NCBI RefSeq assembly: GCF_000332335.1
Contig: NZ_KB235948.1
Coordinates: 5,770,722 to 5,834,721 of the forward strand
Direction of reading: 5' to 3'
DNA from: Kamptonema formosum PCC 10802
GTDB lineage: Bacteria; Cyanobacteriota; Cyanobacteriia; Cyanobacteriales; Oscillatoriaceae
DNA length: 64,000 bases
Made by a program: the position numbers and the translations under genes. Of the stretch, positions 36,722-47,828 are shown piece by piece (positions within the stretch are counted from its first letter, which is position 1; every line of letters begins with the position of its first letter). The notes below the pieces were generated by a model, which was not told the origin of the DNA, made no database searches, and saw nothing but the letters and a program-made list of their open reading frames with translations.

Positions 36722-36940
36722 TATTCTTTAATTCCTTTAAAATTGACGCGCTACAATTCAGGAAACCAGAGTAAAAAAAGCGCTGTTAACGACTGAAGAC
36801 GGGACAGTTATAGTGAATTTTCATCCTGAAAAAGACGCCAGAGAGGCTCTAAAAAAGGCCACTAAAGGCGTATGAGCGCAGGTTTTGGGTGGCCAACTGG
36901 GAAGGTAAAATTGGGCTAAAGTTTGGAGAAGAATGTTGGC

Positions 36941-37894
36941 ATGACAGACGGCACAACGATTCAGTTGCCGAGCATTGATAGCGCTATCGCGCTCAGCGGT
37001 AATCAAGAAGAAAATCTGAAGATCCTGTCCAAACAAACCGGCGCGGCGCTGGTGCTGCGGGGGCAAGAATTGCTGATTTCCGGAACGTCCAATCAAGTGG
37101 AGCTGTGCCGCCGGCTAGTGGGCGAACTCGAAGACTTCTGGAAATACGGCAAGAGTGTCTCCGAGGTGGATATCCTCACCGCGCGCCACGCCATAGACAC
37201 CCACCGGCAGGAGGAATTGCGCGATTTGCGGCAAGACGTCCTGGCCAAAACCCGTCGCGGTGACGAAATCCGCGCCAAAACCTTCCGCCAGCGACAGTAC
37301 GTGCAAGCGGTGCGCACCCACGACCTGACCTTCTGTATCGGTCCCGCCGGCACCGGCAAGACTTTCCTGGCGGCAGTCCTCGCTGTTTCTGCCCTGCTGG
37401 CCAATCAGTACGAGCGGCTGATCCTCACCCGACCGGCAGTAGAAGCCGGTGAGAGACTGGGTTTCCTCCCCGGAGATTTGCAGCAGAAAGTCAATCCCTA
37501 CCTGCGCCCCCTCTATGACGCCCTCTACGAATTTATCGAGCCGGAAAAAATTGCCGGTCTGATGGAACGGGGGGTGATTGAAGTGGCTCCCTTGGCCTAC
37601 ATGCGGGGCCGCACCCTCAATAACTCTTTTGTGATTTTGGATGAAGCCCAAAATACGACGCCGGCTCAGATGAAAATGGCGATCACCCGCCTGGGGTTCC
37701 GCTCCCGCATGGTGGTCACCGGCGACATCACCCAGACCGATTTGCCGGCTAACCAGCCCTCGGGTCTGGACGTGGCCCTGAAAATCCTGCAAAATGTTGA
37801 GGGGATTGCTTTCTGCCACCTCTCTAAGGCAGATGTGGTGCGCCACCCGCTGGTGCAAAAGATTGTAGCGGCTTACGAACAGTACGAAAAGTAA
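36941..37894 (+). CDS. phoH: PhoH-family ATPase
   Basis: The 317-residue protein has an N-terminal KH-like region (ALSGNQEENLKILSKQTGAALVLRG) and a PhoH ATPase core with Walker A GPAGTGKTF, LTRPAVEAGERLGFLPGDL, Walker B FVILDEAQNTT and the sensor VVTGDITQTDLP. Start ATG 36941 has GGAGAAG nine bases upstream; a TTG at 36923 is an alternative. PhoH proteins are cytoplasmic, tied to RNA metabolism or phosphate stress, with no settled role in cyanobacteria. Confidence 0.93.
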   Translation: MTDGTTIQLPSIDSAIALSGNQEENLKILSKQTGAALVLRGQELLISGTSNQVELCRRLVGELEDFWKYGKSVSEVDILTARHAIDTHRQEELRDLRQDVLAKTRRGDEIRAKTFRQRQYVQAVRTHDLTFCIGPAGTGKTFLAAVLAVSALLANQYERLILTRPAVEAGERLGFLPGDLQQKVNPYLRPLYDALYEFIEPEKIAGLMERGVIEVAPLAYMRGRTLNNSFVILDEAQNTTPAQMKMAITRLGFRSRMVVTGDITQTDLPANQPSGLDVALKILQNVEGIAFCHLSKADVVRHPLVQKIVAAYEQYEK

Positions 37895-37920
37895 GAGTCT
37901 TTTGGCGAATCCCATCGGGA

Positions 37921-37982
37921 TAGGGGCGGGTTTTTCAGCGGAACGGGCTGTGCCGCACAGGTTGTTGGTGAACCCGCCCCTA
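37921..37982. repeat. TAGGGGCGGGTT palindromic element after phoH
   Basis: TAGGGGCGGGTT at 37921-37932 and its perfect complement AACCCGCCCCTA at 37971-37982 enclose 38 bases that can pair further. It is a second copy of the element at 30581 and starts 26 bases after phoH, so it could act as a transcription end. Confidence 0.7.
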
Positions 37983-38155
37983 CATAAACAAACAACTCAC
38001 AATCCGTTCAGGCATGGCGCATTTAATTTATACTATCCATCTCTACCGGACTTTTCGGGGTAAGGCACTCTGAACCGCTCCTAAAGGGTGGTTACGCCAA
38101 GAAAACCGGCTCTGTCAGCGTCACAAAAATAAGCGAATTAGAAGTAAAAAATCTT

Positions 38156-38560
38156 ATGGCTGCTACTCTCAAAGAATTTCTAGAAGCTTGCGAGACTTTG
38201 GGCACCCTGCGTCTGATTGTCACCAGCAGCGCCGCCGTGCTGGAGGTCAAAGGACAGATCCAGAAGCTGTTCTACGCCGATTTGCCCAAAGGCAAGTACG
38301 CCAATATGCACGCAGAAGGCTTCGAGTTTCACCTGAATATGGACAAAATTAAACGGGTCAAGTTCGAGACCGGCGAGGCAAAACGCGGCAATTTTACCAC
38401 CTACGCGATTCGCTTTCAAGACGAGAGCGACGAGCCGGCCCTCAGCGCCTTCCTGCAGTGGGGCAAACCGGGAGAGTACGAACCGGGACAGGTAGAAGCC
38501 TGGCACCAGCTGCTGGAACAGTATGGCGAAGTTTGGGCACCGGCACCTTTGGAAGGATGA
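38156..38560 (+). CDS. conserved hypothetical protein, possibly ChuX/HutX-like fold
   Basis: The 134-residue protein reads MAATLKEFLEACETLGTLRLIVTSSAAVLEVKGQI, then FHLNMDKIKRVKFETGEAKRGNFTTYAIRFQDES. The single-domain layout with a conserved HLNMDKI strand recalls the heme-utilisation ChuX/HutX fold, but the similarity is weak by eye and no heme ligand can be assigned. No signal peptide or membrane segment is present. I would treat the function as unknown. Confidence 0.7.
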   Translation: MAATLKEFLEACETLGTLRLIVTSSAAVLEVKGQIQKLFYADLPKGKYANMHAEGFEFHLNMDKIKRVKFETGEAKRGNFTTYAIRFQDESDEPALSAFLQWGKPGEYEPGQVEAWHQLLEQYGEVWAPAPLEG

Positions 38561-38624
38561 TGTTTGACAGTAGGGTGGAATTTCCCCCTAAATCCTTGAC
38601 AAAATAAAAAATGTGTGCTAAGAG

Positions 38625-39488
38625 ATGAGGGCAAGTGGCGGAGAGTGCCGGCAGGTGCGCTGGGGACTGAGATGGATTTGGGGTTTGTGTTTGCTGGTGG
38701 CGGTGCTGCTGTGGGGGGCTGCCGGCACCCAGGCGGGCCCTTTGCTCGACCGGATGGCCAGATTTCCCAACTGGGAGAGCAAGCCGCCGGTGATGCCGGC
38801 TTATGGGGATTTGGCCTATCCAGATTGGATGGCGGGCACCTGGAAGGTGACAAGCACGCTGGTGGATATGGTGGCACCCCTGGCACCGGCAATGGTCAGC
38901 CCCGGGTTTGAAAGCAATCGCCGCTATATAAATGTGCCGGTGAGTTTCCCCGTCCGGTTTGGGCCCGCACCGGCGAGAAGCCGGAGGGGTACGATGTTGG
39001 GAGTGCCGGTGCCGGTGCCGGTGGTGCCGGCAAACAGGGGATTGCGGGGGAAAGGGGTGCCGGTGGTGGCGGACCGGGGGTTTAATGGGTTGAGCATTGC
39101 CCGGGCTTATCTGGGCGAGGGGGCGGTCAAGTCGGTGAAAGTCGATCCGGATTCCCCCAACCGGCAGGTGACGCTGCTGCAGTCGAGCCAGCTTGTCTCG
39201 ACTGTCACCGGTCGCTTGAGTGAGAGGCCGGCAGCGGACAGGTTTGTGGCCACCGAGATGTTCGTGCAGCAGTTTCGGGCGGGGAGTCGAGTTTACCTTA
39301 ATGAAGTGGAGACGGCGACGGCGTACCAGAAACAGCAGCAACCATTGCCTGCGATTGAAGCAGATCAAGTGACCGCTATCTATCTATCGCCGCAAGATCC
39401 GGATTATTTTGCTGCCGGCGGGCGTCCTGTAGCGCTTTATCGCTATCGCTTGCAATTTTTCCCGGAATCGGATGGGGATGCTTCCTGA
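38625..39488 (+). CDS. signal-peptide protein, DUF6816-like (thylakoid lumen type)
   Basis: A signal peptide with a basic start and hydrophobic core (WGLCLLVAVLLWGAAGTQA) is followed by FPNWESKPPVMPAYGDLAYPDWMAGTW, the opening I associate with DUF6816, a family shared by cyanobacteria and plastids. The middle contains a Val-Pro repeat (VPVPVPVVP) from repeated GTGCCG DNA and may be a family-specific linker expansion. The protein is 287 residues long and is probably exported to the lumen or periplasm. Function is unknown. Confidence 0.72.
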   Translation: MRASGGECRQVRWGLRWIWGLCLLVAVLLWGAAGTQAGPLLDRMARFPNWESKPPVMPAYGDLAYPDWMAGTWKVTSTLVDMVAPLAPAMVSPGFESNRRYINVPVSFPVRFGPAPARSRRGTMLGVPVPVPVVPANRGLRGKGVPVVADRGFNGLSIARAYLGEGAVKSVKVDPDSPNRQVTLLQSSQLVSTVTGRLSERPAADRFVATEMFVQQFRAGSRVYLNEVETATAYQKQQQPLPAIEADQVTAIYLSPQDPDYFAAGGRPVALYRYRLQFFPESDGDAS

Positions 39489-39705
39489 TAAACTGTTAAC
39501 TTTAAATCCGCTTGTGTCTGAAAGAGAGGCAGTCACGATGAACTTCGCACACCGCCACCCATGAAAACTTGGCCGACAGCGGGAGATCTGGTAGGGCTAA
39601 AGCCCAACTACGAACCTTTTCAAGTCAGAGCCTCCCGATATGCGTTCCCAGGCTCCGCCCCGGAACGAAGGGAATGCCCAACGCCTAGTGCGCTATAGAT
39701 ATTAA

Positions 39706-41853
<2,148 letters not shown>

Positions 41854-42086
41854 AACGTTTGGGGTTTCAATAGAACTTAAGGTTAGAAGATTTTTTGAAA
41901 TTTTAGAAAGCTTCCGTCGCCCCCGCCCCTAACAGAGGGGGCGAGTTTATCCCACTCTCCCCTTGGGTGAGAGATATTTCGGGTCAGCCCCGCCCCTACA
42001 GATATGGTCTGTGATGCCCGATCCTGTTGCGGAACCGCACTGCCACCATTCTGTTTTAACTCAACAGGCTGCCAAAGCTGCTGGGT

Positions 42087-42800
42087 TCAGGTGCTTCCCG
42101 GGTGGATTGTGCCATCTGGCATGATCGCTCCGTTGAGAGAGGCACCGGTTAGGTTGGTGTGGTCCATGATGGCATCTGTGAGATTGGCATCCCACAGGAT
42201 TGCTCTCACGAGTTTTGTGCCGGTCAGGTGCGTTCGCGACAGGTTGGAGCGGGTGAGGTTGGCCTCACTCAGGTCTGCTGCGGTTAGGTTGGAGCCGGTC
42301 AGGTTGGCTCTGAGCAAGGAAGCTTTCGCCAGTTTGCTGTAGGAGAGGTTTGTGCCGGTTAGGTTAGCCCCTGTTAAGTCGGCACCCTCCAGGTTGGCTT
42401 TGTGCAGGTCCGACCCTGTGAGGTCTGTCAGTTTCAGGTTCGCTCTAGCTAGATTGGTGCTGAACAGTCGGGTGCCCATTACCTGCATTCCGGAAAGGGA
42501 CAGTTCAGCGAGGTCTGCGCCGGTGAGATCCGCACCGTTCAGGTTGGTTTCTCTCAGTTTGGCTTTGGTGAGTTTTGCCCCAATCAGGCAGGCGCTTGCC
42601 AAGTTGGTGCCGGCTAACTCGGCTCCAAATAGGCTGGCTCCTGTTAAATTCGTACCAATCAAGAAGGCTTGATTCAGTTTTGCCCCGTTCAGGTTTACGC
42701 CGCTGAGGTTAGTAACTCGAAGGTCTGCGCCGGTCAGGTTTGCGCCGCTGAAGTTCCTTTCCCCCGCTATATATCGTTTGAGCAGTTCATTAACGTCCAT
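42087..42800 (-). CDS. pentapeptide-repeat protein
   Basis: After a short lead (MDVNELLKRYIAGERNF) nearly the whole 237-residue protein is built from pentapeptide repeats of the A(D/N)LXX type, such as FSGANLTGADLRVTNLSGVNL. This should fold as a right-handed quadrilateral beta-helix. Such proteins are abundant in cyanobacteria and lack a known general function. A cytoplasmic location is likely because no signal peptide is seen. Confidence 0.9.
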   Translation of the reverse strand: MDVNELLKRYIAGERNFSGANLTGADLRVTNLSGVNLNGAKLNQAFLIGTNLTGASLFGAELAGTNLASACLIGAKLTKAKLRETNLNGADLTGADLAELSLSGMQVMGTRLFSTNLARANLKLTDLTGSDLHKANLEGADLTGANLTGTNLSYSKLAKASLLRANLTGSNLTAADLSEANLTRSNLSRTHLTGTKLVRAILWDANLTDAIMDHTNLTGASLNGAIMPDGTIHPGST

Positions 42801-43330
42801 AGGGTCGCGTCTTGTTTGTGATGTCTGTCAGTGGGAAATGGGCAATGGGGAATGGCAGCATTTGATGCCAATAGGCGTGAAATTTTATTAGAAATTGCAA
42901 CTGACAGGGAACTGCGGACAGCTGACCTGCAATTGGCTCCCACCGGCTGAATGTATGCCCGCCCGACAGGGGGATTGGATTTGGGGCGAAAGGCGCTGCG
43001 GTGCGCGACGCGCTGCACTGCTCGCTTAGGTGACGCCGGTGATGACTTTTGAGGGTGGCTGTCACGCTCTTTGGATGTAAACCCAATTGGGTTGAGGTAG
43101 CCGTGCGGAGGGATCATCGTCTTTTAACAGATATTCTCGCGCACAATCTCGCCGACATCTCTTATCTCTTGGATTGTCTCCCATAGAGAATACCCTGAAT
43201 TGAGGCAGTTGGCACACCAGAACCCCCCCGCCGGCAATGGGGATTGGCGCGATCGCCGGCGGCGGAAAGTGCGGTGACGTCTGTGCGGCGGAGGGGGACG
43301 TATGGGGGCTTCGACCGTGATGGTGCTGGC
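42801..43330. other. 530-base gap without a convincing gene
   Basis: Short frames on the minus strand have no family features. The stretch holds a HIP1 octamer at 43249 and GC-rich local repeats. I see no RNA family. Confidence 0.4.
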
Positions 43331-43333
43331 TTG

Positions 43334-43363
43334 TTGTGACTTTCTGCATGCTTGGTGTATAAT
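43334..43363 (+). promoter_or_regulatory. sigma70-type promoter
   Basis: TTGTGA (43334-43339) and TATAAT (43358-43363) are 18 bases apart. The promoter faces the Uma2 remnant at 43531. Confidence 0.5.
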
Positions 43364-43433
43364 AAGAGGCTTTGGCGGTGCCGGTGGTGCCGGTGGGGAA
43401 GATAAAGAATTTTTTGAACCGCCCCCGTGAGGG

Positions 43434-43469
43434 AACGCCAAGAAGAACGCCAAGAAGAACGCCAAGAAG
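43434..43469. repeat. three perfect 12-bp tandem repeats
   Basis: AACGCCAAGAAG is repeated three times without a mismatch between the promoter at 43334 and the Uma2 remnant. The unit reads as Asn-Ala-Lys-Lys but no gene covers it. Confidence 0.8.
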
Positions 43470-43530
43470 GAGGGGCGATGGGAACTGCTACCTGTAATAA
43501 TATTAGTGAGTGAAGAGGGAGTGGAGGGCT

Positions 43531-43755
43531 ATGCTGACTGCTACCGGAACTGAAGGCTTTTCTCTAGAAGACTTTATGGCGAATCCCCCGGCTCGCATGG
43601 AGTGGGTGGATGGAAAACTTGTGGGGATAGCGGGGATGACGTTAAAGCACTTAATAATTCCTAAGAATCAGGCGCTTACCTGTCATGCTAGGGATGCGGT
43701 TGCCACGCAATTGGCAGTGAGGGAATTTAGTGTGTCTGATGAGTTGTTGGCTTAA
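43531..43755 (+). pseudogene. Uma2-family (DUF820) fragment
   Basis: The first 40 or so residues (SLEDFMANPPARMEWVDGKLV, then GMTLKH) are the usual start of a DUF820 protein, with a good GGAGGG ribosome-binding site before the ATG at 43531. After that the sequence loses similarity and ends at 74 residues with REFSVSDELLA. The PD-(D/E)XK catalytic core is missing, so this looks like an internally deleted remnant. Confidence 0.65.
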
Positions 43756-45448
43756 ACCCCCTGAACAGTCTCAGGATTATATTCCGCGTTGCTGCGAGGT
43801 TATAAAACTCTACTAAGAGAGATGGCTCTGAGACTTATTTAGCTCTGCAAACCAGCAGCATAAGCCTTGAAAATGGCAAATAAATGCTCCAAAAAATATA
43901 GAAAATTATTAAAATAATTCTAAGCTGTTAGGGGTTTAACCGACTTTTCCTTTGAAAGGAGGCGGAGCCTCCAGATTGCGTTTCCAGGCTCTGCCCCGGA
44001 ACGAGAGATAGAAAGTTTCTGTATAACTAATTATAGCAGGGGAGGGATAGCCGGCGCAACTGCGTGAAACTGCAGGAGATTCGGGAATTCAGGAATTTGT
44101 GTGGCCACTGACAGTGAGAGAACCTCTTCTAAACTATAGAAGGTCTAAATAATTTGTGAGAACTCTGTCTCGTTTTTTTTCTTGGCGTAACCGGAACGGC
44201 GGCAGTTTATTTAAAACAGAATTTTCACTCCTGAAGAACGAACCGCTATAGATAACAGAGAGAGTCCAGCCAGCCTTCTGCGGTGGGGCGTCCTGCGGTG
44301 GGGGACACCGGCGATATGTCCAAGGGCAGAGGGCGGGTGGGGTTATAGCAGTAGGCCAGTGGCCATCTGCACGAGGGGGTGGGGCCGGTGGGGTGGGGGG
44401 AGGCCGGCGATATGTCCCTGGACAGAGGGCCGGTGGGGTGGGGGGGCTGCCGCCATCCGCCCAGGGGCAGAGCGGCGGGAAACCCCAAACACCTGCAGCC
44501 ACCAGCTTAGAGCCACCAGTCACTTTCAAAATAGAAAGCCCGCTCGCCGGCTGCGATCGCTAAAAAATAGCACAAATGTTTGGTTTCCGTTGTGCTGCAG
44601 CTCACCTCTCTCCGCGCTGTTTTATAAAGAAAAAGTGAAGCTGCCCGCTCCCGGGTTTCGTGCGGTGCCCGGGCCGAACCAGAAGAAACCGATTTCTCGA
44701 CCTAACAATCTTAATGATTCCTTTATAAAAAAAGGTCGAAAAAGACTTGCTTGGCAGAAAAGAGATTGATATGATTGCAGAGGAATAGGAACATGAATAT
44801 CGGTCAGAACTCGTGCTGATATTGGCTGGAGGCGAGGCGACTGTCTTGCGGAAGAGCCTGTTTCAGGATTTCAGAATAGACCGGTTCAATTCCTAAACCA
44901 TCCGTTCCACACCTCGGCGCGCAGCGGAGGAAGGGCAGAAACAGCTCACGCTCGCCGCCCTGAGGAATTTTCCCTGTGGGGGGATTGGGTTGAAGCCCAC
45001 CCCAATTTGCAGCAGTAAAAAAACATGATCGTTGTTAAAGCCTGGAAGAACAGAAACCCACTTGAAGCTGACAGCCGGCTGCTCTCAAGTAACCGCCGGC
45101 GCAAACTCGGTTTCTGCCTTTCCAGGAAGACTCAGCAGAGAGAGTGGCACTTTTTACCCGGGCTCAAATGGCTGTGTGGGATCGCCAGCGAACAAAAAAG
45201 TGTTCCAGTTCCGCCACGGCTCTTTTTGGAGGCGCTCTTGCGACAGGCGCTGCTTGGGATCATTAATGGAGATTTGGACGTAGAGAATGGGCGCAGTGAG
45301 TGAGAGCGTGCGCGTTTTAGAGATAGCGAGAGTGAGAAATCAGTCGCTCCAATGAGCGAGAAACCGCTGCCGCAGTGACCTACAGCGCTATGTCGCTGGG
45401 CAAAAATAAAGTAGTGAAATTGCAAATCATTGCCAGGAGACAAGTAGA
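43756..45448. other. 1.7-kb gene-poor region with G-rich repeats
   Basis: No frame here has a recognisable product or consistent codon use. It holds a palindromic REP-type copy near 43979 (CCAGGCTCTGCCCCGGAACG), imperfect 35-bp direct repeats at 44308-44342 and 44404-44438, and G-runs at 44375-44446. The 5' region of the malic enzyme gene occupies its right end. Confidence 0.6.
44308..44438. repeat. pair of imperfect 35-bp direct repeats
   Basis: Copies at 44308-44342 and 44404-44438 share CCGGCGATATGTCC, then CAGAGGGC and GGTGGGG. The spacer is G-rich. No gene is present. Confidence 0.6.
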
Positions 45449-46840
45449 ATGGTACAGCTTACACCAACCCCGGGCTATAGCTTAGCAGTTCGCGTGCAGA
45501 TTCCGAATCAAATCGGGATGCTCGCCAAATTGATGCAGGCGATCTCCGCTGCTGGCGGCGACTTGGGTGAGATTAGCTTAATCCAGCAGACGCCTCACCT
45601 AGTGGTTCGAGATATCACCATCGATGCTAGCAGCACGGAACATGACGAGCAGATTGTGAATGCGATCAAAGAAGTGCCAGAAGTGCAATTGCTGAGCGTC
45701 TATGACCGCACATTCAACCTGCACAAAGGCGGGAAAATCACCGTCGAGAACCGAATACCGCTGAAAGCCCAAGACGATCTGGCGATGGCGTACACCCCAG
45801 GTGTGGGGCGGGTATCGAGTGCGATAGCGGAAGACCTGGAGCTGGCATACAAATATACGATCAAGAGCAACATAGTAGCCATTGTCAGCGATGGCACAGC
45901 GGTTTTGGGTCTGGGAGACCTGGGTCCTGAGGCAGCGATGCCAGTGATGGAAGGCAAAGCCATGCTGTTCAAAACCTTTGCCGGTGTTGACGCCTTCCCG
46001 ATCTGTCTGGCAACCAAAGACACCGACGCCATTGTGCAAACGGTGAAATACCTGACCCCCGTATTCGGAGGAATAAATCTCGAAGACATTTCCGCGCCGC
46101 GCTGTTTTGAAATTGAAGAGCGCCTGCGCAAAGAAATAGACATCCCCGTATTTCACGATGACCAGCACGGCACCGCTATTGTCACCTTGGCAGCGCTAAT
46201 TAACGCGCTCAAGATCGTCAAGAAATCCATCTCAGATGTCCGCATCGTCTTTAACGGTGCCGGTGCCTCTGGCATAGCCGTCGCCCGCCTGCTGCGCACC
46301 GCCGGCGCTAAGAACATCTGGATGTGCGACTCCAAGAGCATTCTCTCCACCAGCCGCACCGATCTGACACCGCAAAAGAAAGAATTTGCCGTTGAGCAGT
46401 CCGGCACCCTGGCAGACGCCATGAAGGACGCTGATGTGTTTGTTGGCCTCAGCGTTGCCGGTGCGGTGAAGCCGGAAATGGTGCGCTCTATGGCCAAAGA
46501 CCCGATCGTGTTCGCGATGGCCAATCCCGTGCCGGAAATCCAGCCGGAATTGATAGTTGACGATGTAGCGATTATGGCCACAGGCCGCAGCGATTACCCG
46601 AACCAGATCAACAACGTTCTGGCCTTCCCCGGCGTATTTCGCGGAGCCCTCGACTGCCGCGCCCGGTCAATCACCACCAAGATGTGTTTGGAAGCGTCCT
46701 ACGCCATCGCCTCCCTGGTGAATGCCGCCGATCTCGACAAAGAACACATCATCCCCTCTGTGTTTGACGAGCGGGTGTCCTCCGTCGTCTCCGCTGCGGT
46801 GCAAAAAGCCGCCCGCGAAGATGGCGTAGCCCGAGCTTAA
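45449..46840 (+). CDS. NAD(P)-dependent malic enzyme with N-terminal ACT domain
   Basis: The enzyme decarboxylates malate to pyruvate. Residues about 10-85 form an ACT-like regulatory domain (SLAVRVQIPNQIGMLAKLMQAI), so control by a small ligand is likely. The malic domain then shows MAYTPGVGRV, IVSDGTAVLGLGDLGP and FHDDQHGTAIVTLA. The nucleotide-binding domain has VFNGAGASGIAVARLL and FAMANPVPEI. The 463-residue length matches ACT-malic enzymes of the short bacterial class. It stands alone, and the 1.7-kb region upstream holds only repeats. Confidence 0.93.
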   Translation: MVQLTPTPGYSLAVRVQIPNQIGMLAKLMQAISAAGGDLGEISLIQQTPHLVVRDITIDASSTEHDEQIVNAIKEVPEVQLLSVYDRTFNLHKGGKITVENRIPLKAQDDLAMAYTPGVGRVSSAIAEDLELAYKYTIKSNIVAIVSDGTAVLGLGDLGPEAAMPVMEGKAMLFKTFAGVDAFPICLATKDTDAIVQTVKYLTPVFGGINLEDISAPRCFEIEERLRKEIDIPVFHDDQHGTAIVTLAALINALKIVKKSISDVRIVFNGAGASGIAVARLLRTAGAKNIWMCDSKSILSTSRTDLTPQKKEFAVEQSGTLADAMKDADVFVGLSVAGAVKPEMVRSMAKDPIVFAMANPVPEIQPELIVDDVAIMATGRSDYPNQINNVLAFPGVFRGALDCRARSITTKMCLEASYAIASLVNAADLDKEHIIPSVFDERVSSVVSAAVQKAAREDGVARA

Positions 46841-46981
46841 ACATCGCCGGGATTGGGGGATTAGGCGTTGCACCCACAGGGGGAATGAAGAACCCCACCC
46901 CCCAACCCCCTCCCCGCTTGCGGCTGCCGTTTATACACATCTTGGCTATGTGACCACAGCAAACCCCTCACCCCCCCAGCC

Positions 46982-47007
46982 CCCCTCTCCCACAAGGGGG
47001 AGAGGGG
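46982..47007. repeat. CCCCTCTCCC/GGGAGAGGGG hairpin
   Basis: A perfect 10-bp inverted repeat with a 6-base loop lies in the 328-base gap after the malic enzyme gene. It is flanked by C- and G-runs but not by a T-run. Confidence 0.55.
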
Positions 47008-47168
47008 GGAGAAAGAGGTTCTTCCAACTTCATGGAAAAATGGGCTCAGAGGGATTTGTGTATAAGCCGTAGCGCTTGCGGGGAGGGGGAGAAAGAAATG
47101 GGAGTTTTGGTGGCATCATCTGGCCACTCTCAATCCCCAAATTCCCTAATCCCTGCCCCTACAAGCCC

Positions 47169-47825
47169 TCACAGCAAGGGCTGCAGCTCCCGAATTGCGG
47201 CTAAGTCCAGACCGGCGAGCCGCTCGTAAGCTCGGTCTATAACCCGCTTGCCCCGCAAGTAGCCGGTATTGGCACCGGGACAGATGTACGCTAGGGTGGC
47301 CGGTGTGAGGCGGTCGATCAGGGACTGCACGCTGCGCAGCTGTCGCAACCAGTGGAAGGTTTTGGACGTGCGCAGGGGCACCGGCTCGCCCTGCTGGTTG
47401 GGCAGCAAATGACGCCCGGCAAACAGGACCCCGCCGTGGCCGGTGTAGTGCAGGCAAGAAGACCCGGGAGAGTGGCCCGGTGTCCAAATTGCTGTGACTT
47501 CCGGCGTCAGGGCAAATTCTTCCCGAAAGGCGGTCACCTCTAATCCGGGCAGAAGATAAGCTTCTTGCTCCTGAATGGCAATCGAGCAGCCAAAGGCTTT
47601 TTGAATCTCTTCCGCTTTGCCAATCGCGCCCCGGTGGGTGATAAACAGCCACCGGACGCCGCCGCACTGCTGCAAAAATTCCAAATTCACCTCATCGACA
47701 GCCGGACAGTCGATGAGGATATTGCCTTGGTTTTCTACAATGAAATAGGCTGTTGCTCCCAAGGTGTCCCGGTTGGGTGAAAACGCAAAAACGGCATCAA
47801 GGACAGCCTGTGGTTGCTTGGGCAT
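47169..47825 (-). CDS. MBL-fold protein with altered metal-binding motif
   Basis: The 218-residue protein has the metallo-beta-lactamase layout: GATAYFIVENQGNILIDC, a FITH strand, WTPGHSPGSSCLHY (H118) and VLFAGRHLLP. In place of the HxHxDH motif there is H64-R-G-A-I-G69, so the second His, the Asp and the third His are lost, and the later FxGD Asp is Arg138. Metal hydrolase chemistry as in glyoxalase II is therefore doubtful. Its start lies 3 bases from the divergent protease start, so the two genes share control sequences. Confidence 0.85.
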   Translation of the reverse strand: MPKQPQAVLDAVFAFSPNRDTLGATAYFIVENQGNILIDCPAVDEVNLEFLQQCGGVRWLFITHRGAIGKAEEIQKAFGCSIAIQEQEAYLLPGLEVTAFREEFALTPEVTAIWTPGHSPGSSCLHYTGHGGVLFAGRHLLPNQQGEPVPLRTSKTFHWLRQLRSVQSLIDRLTPATLAYICPGANTGYLRGKRVIDRAYERLAGLDLAAIRELQPLL

Positions 47826-47828
47826 AGC

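Noticed and set aside
44134..45303. Frames of 90-136 codons in the gene-poor region
   Set aside because: Pro- and Trp-rich translations derive from G-rich repeats; no conserved motif and no start signals.
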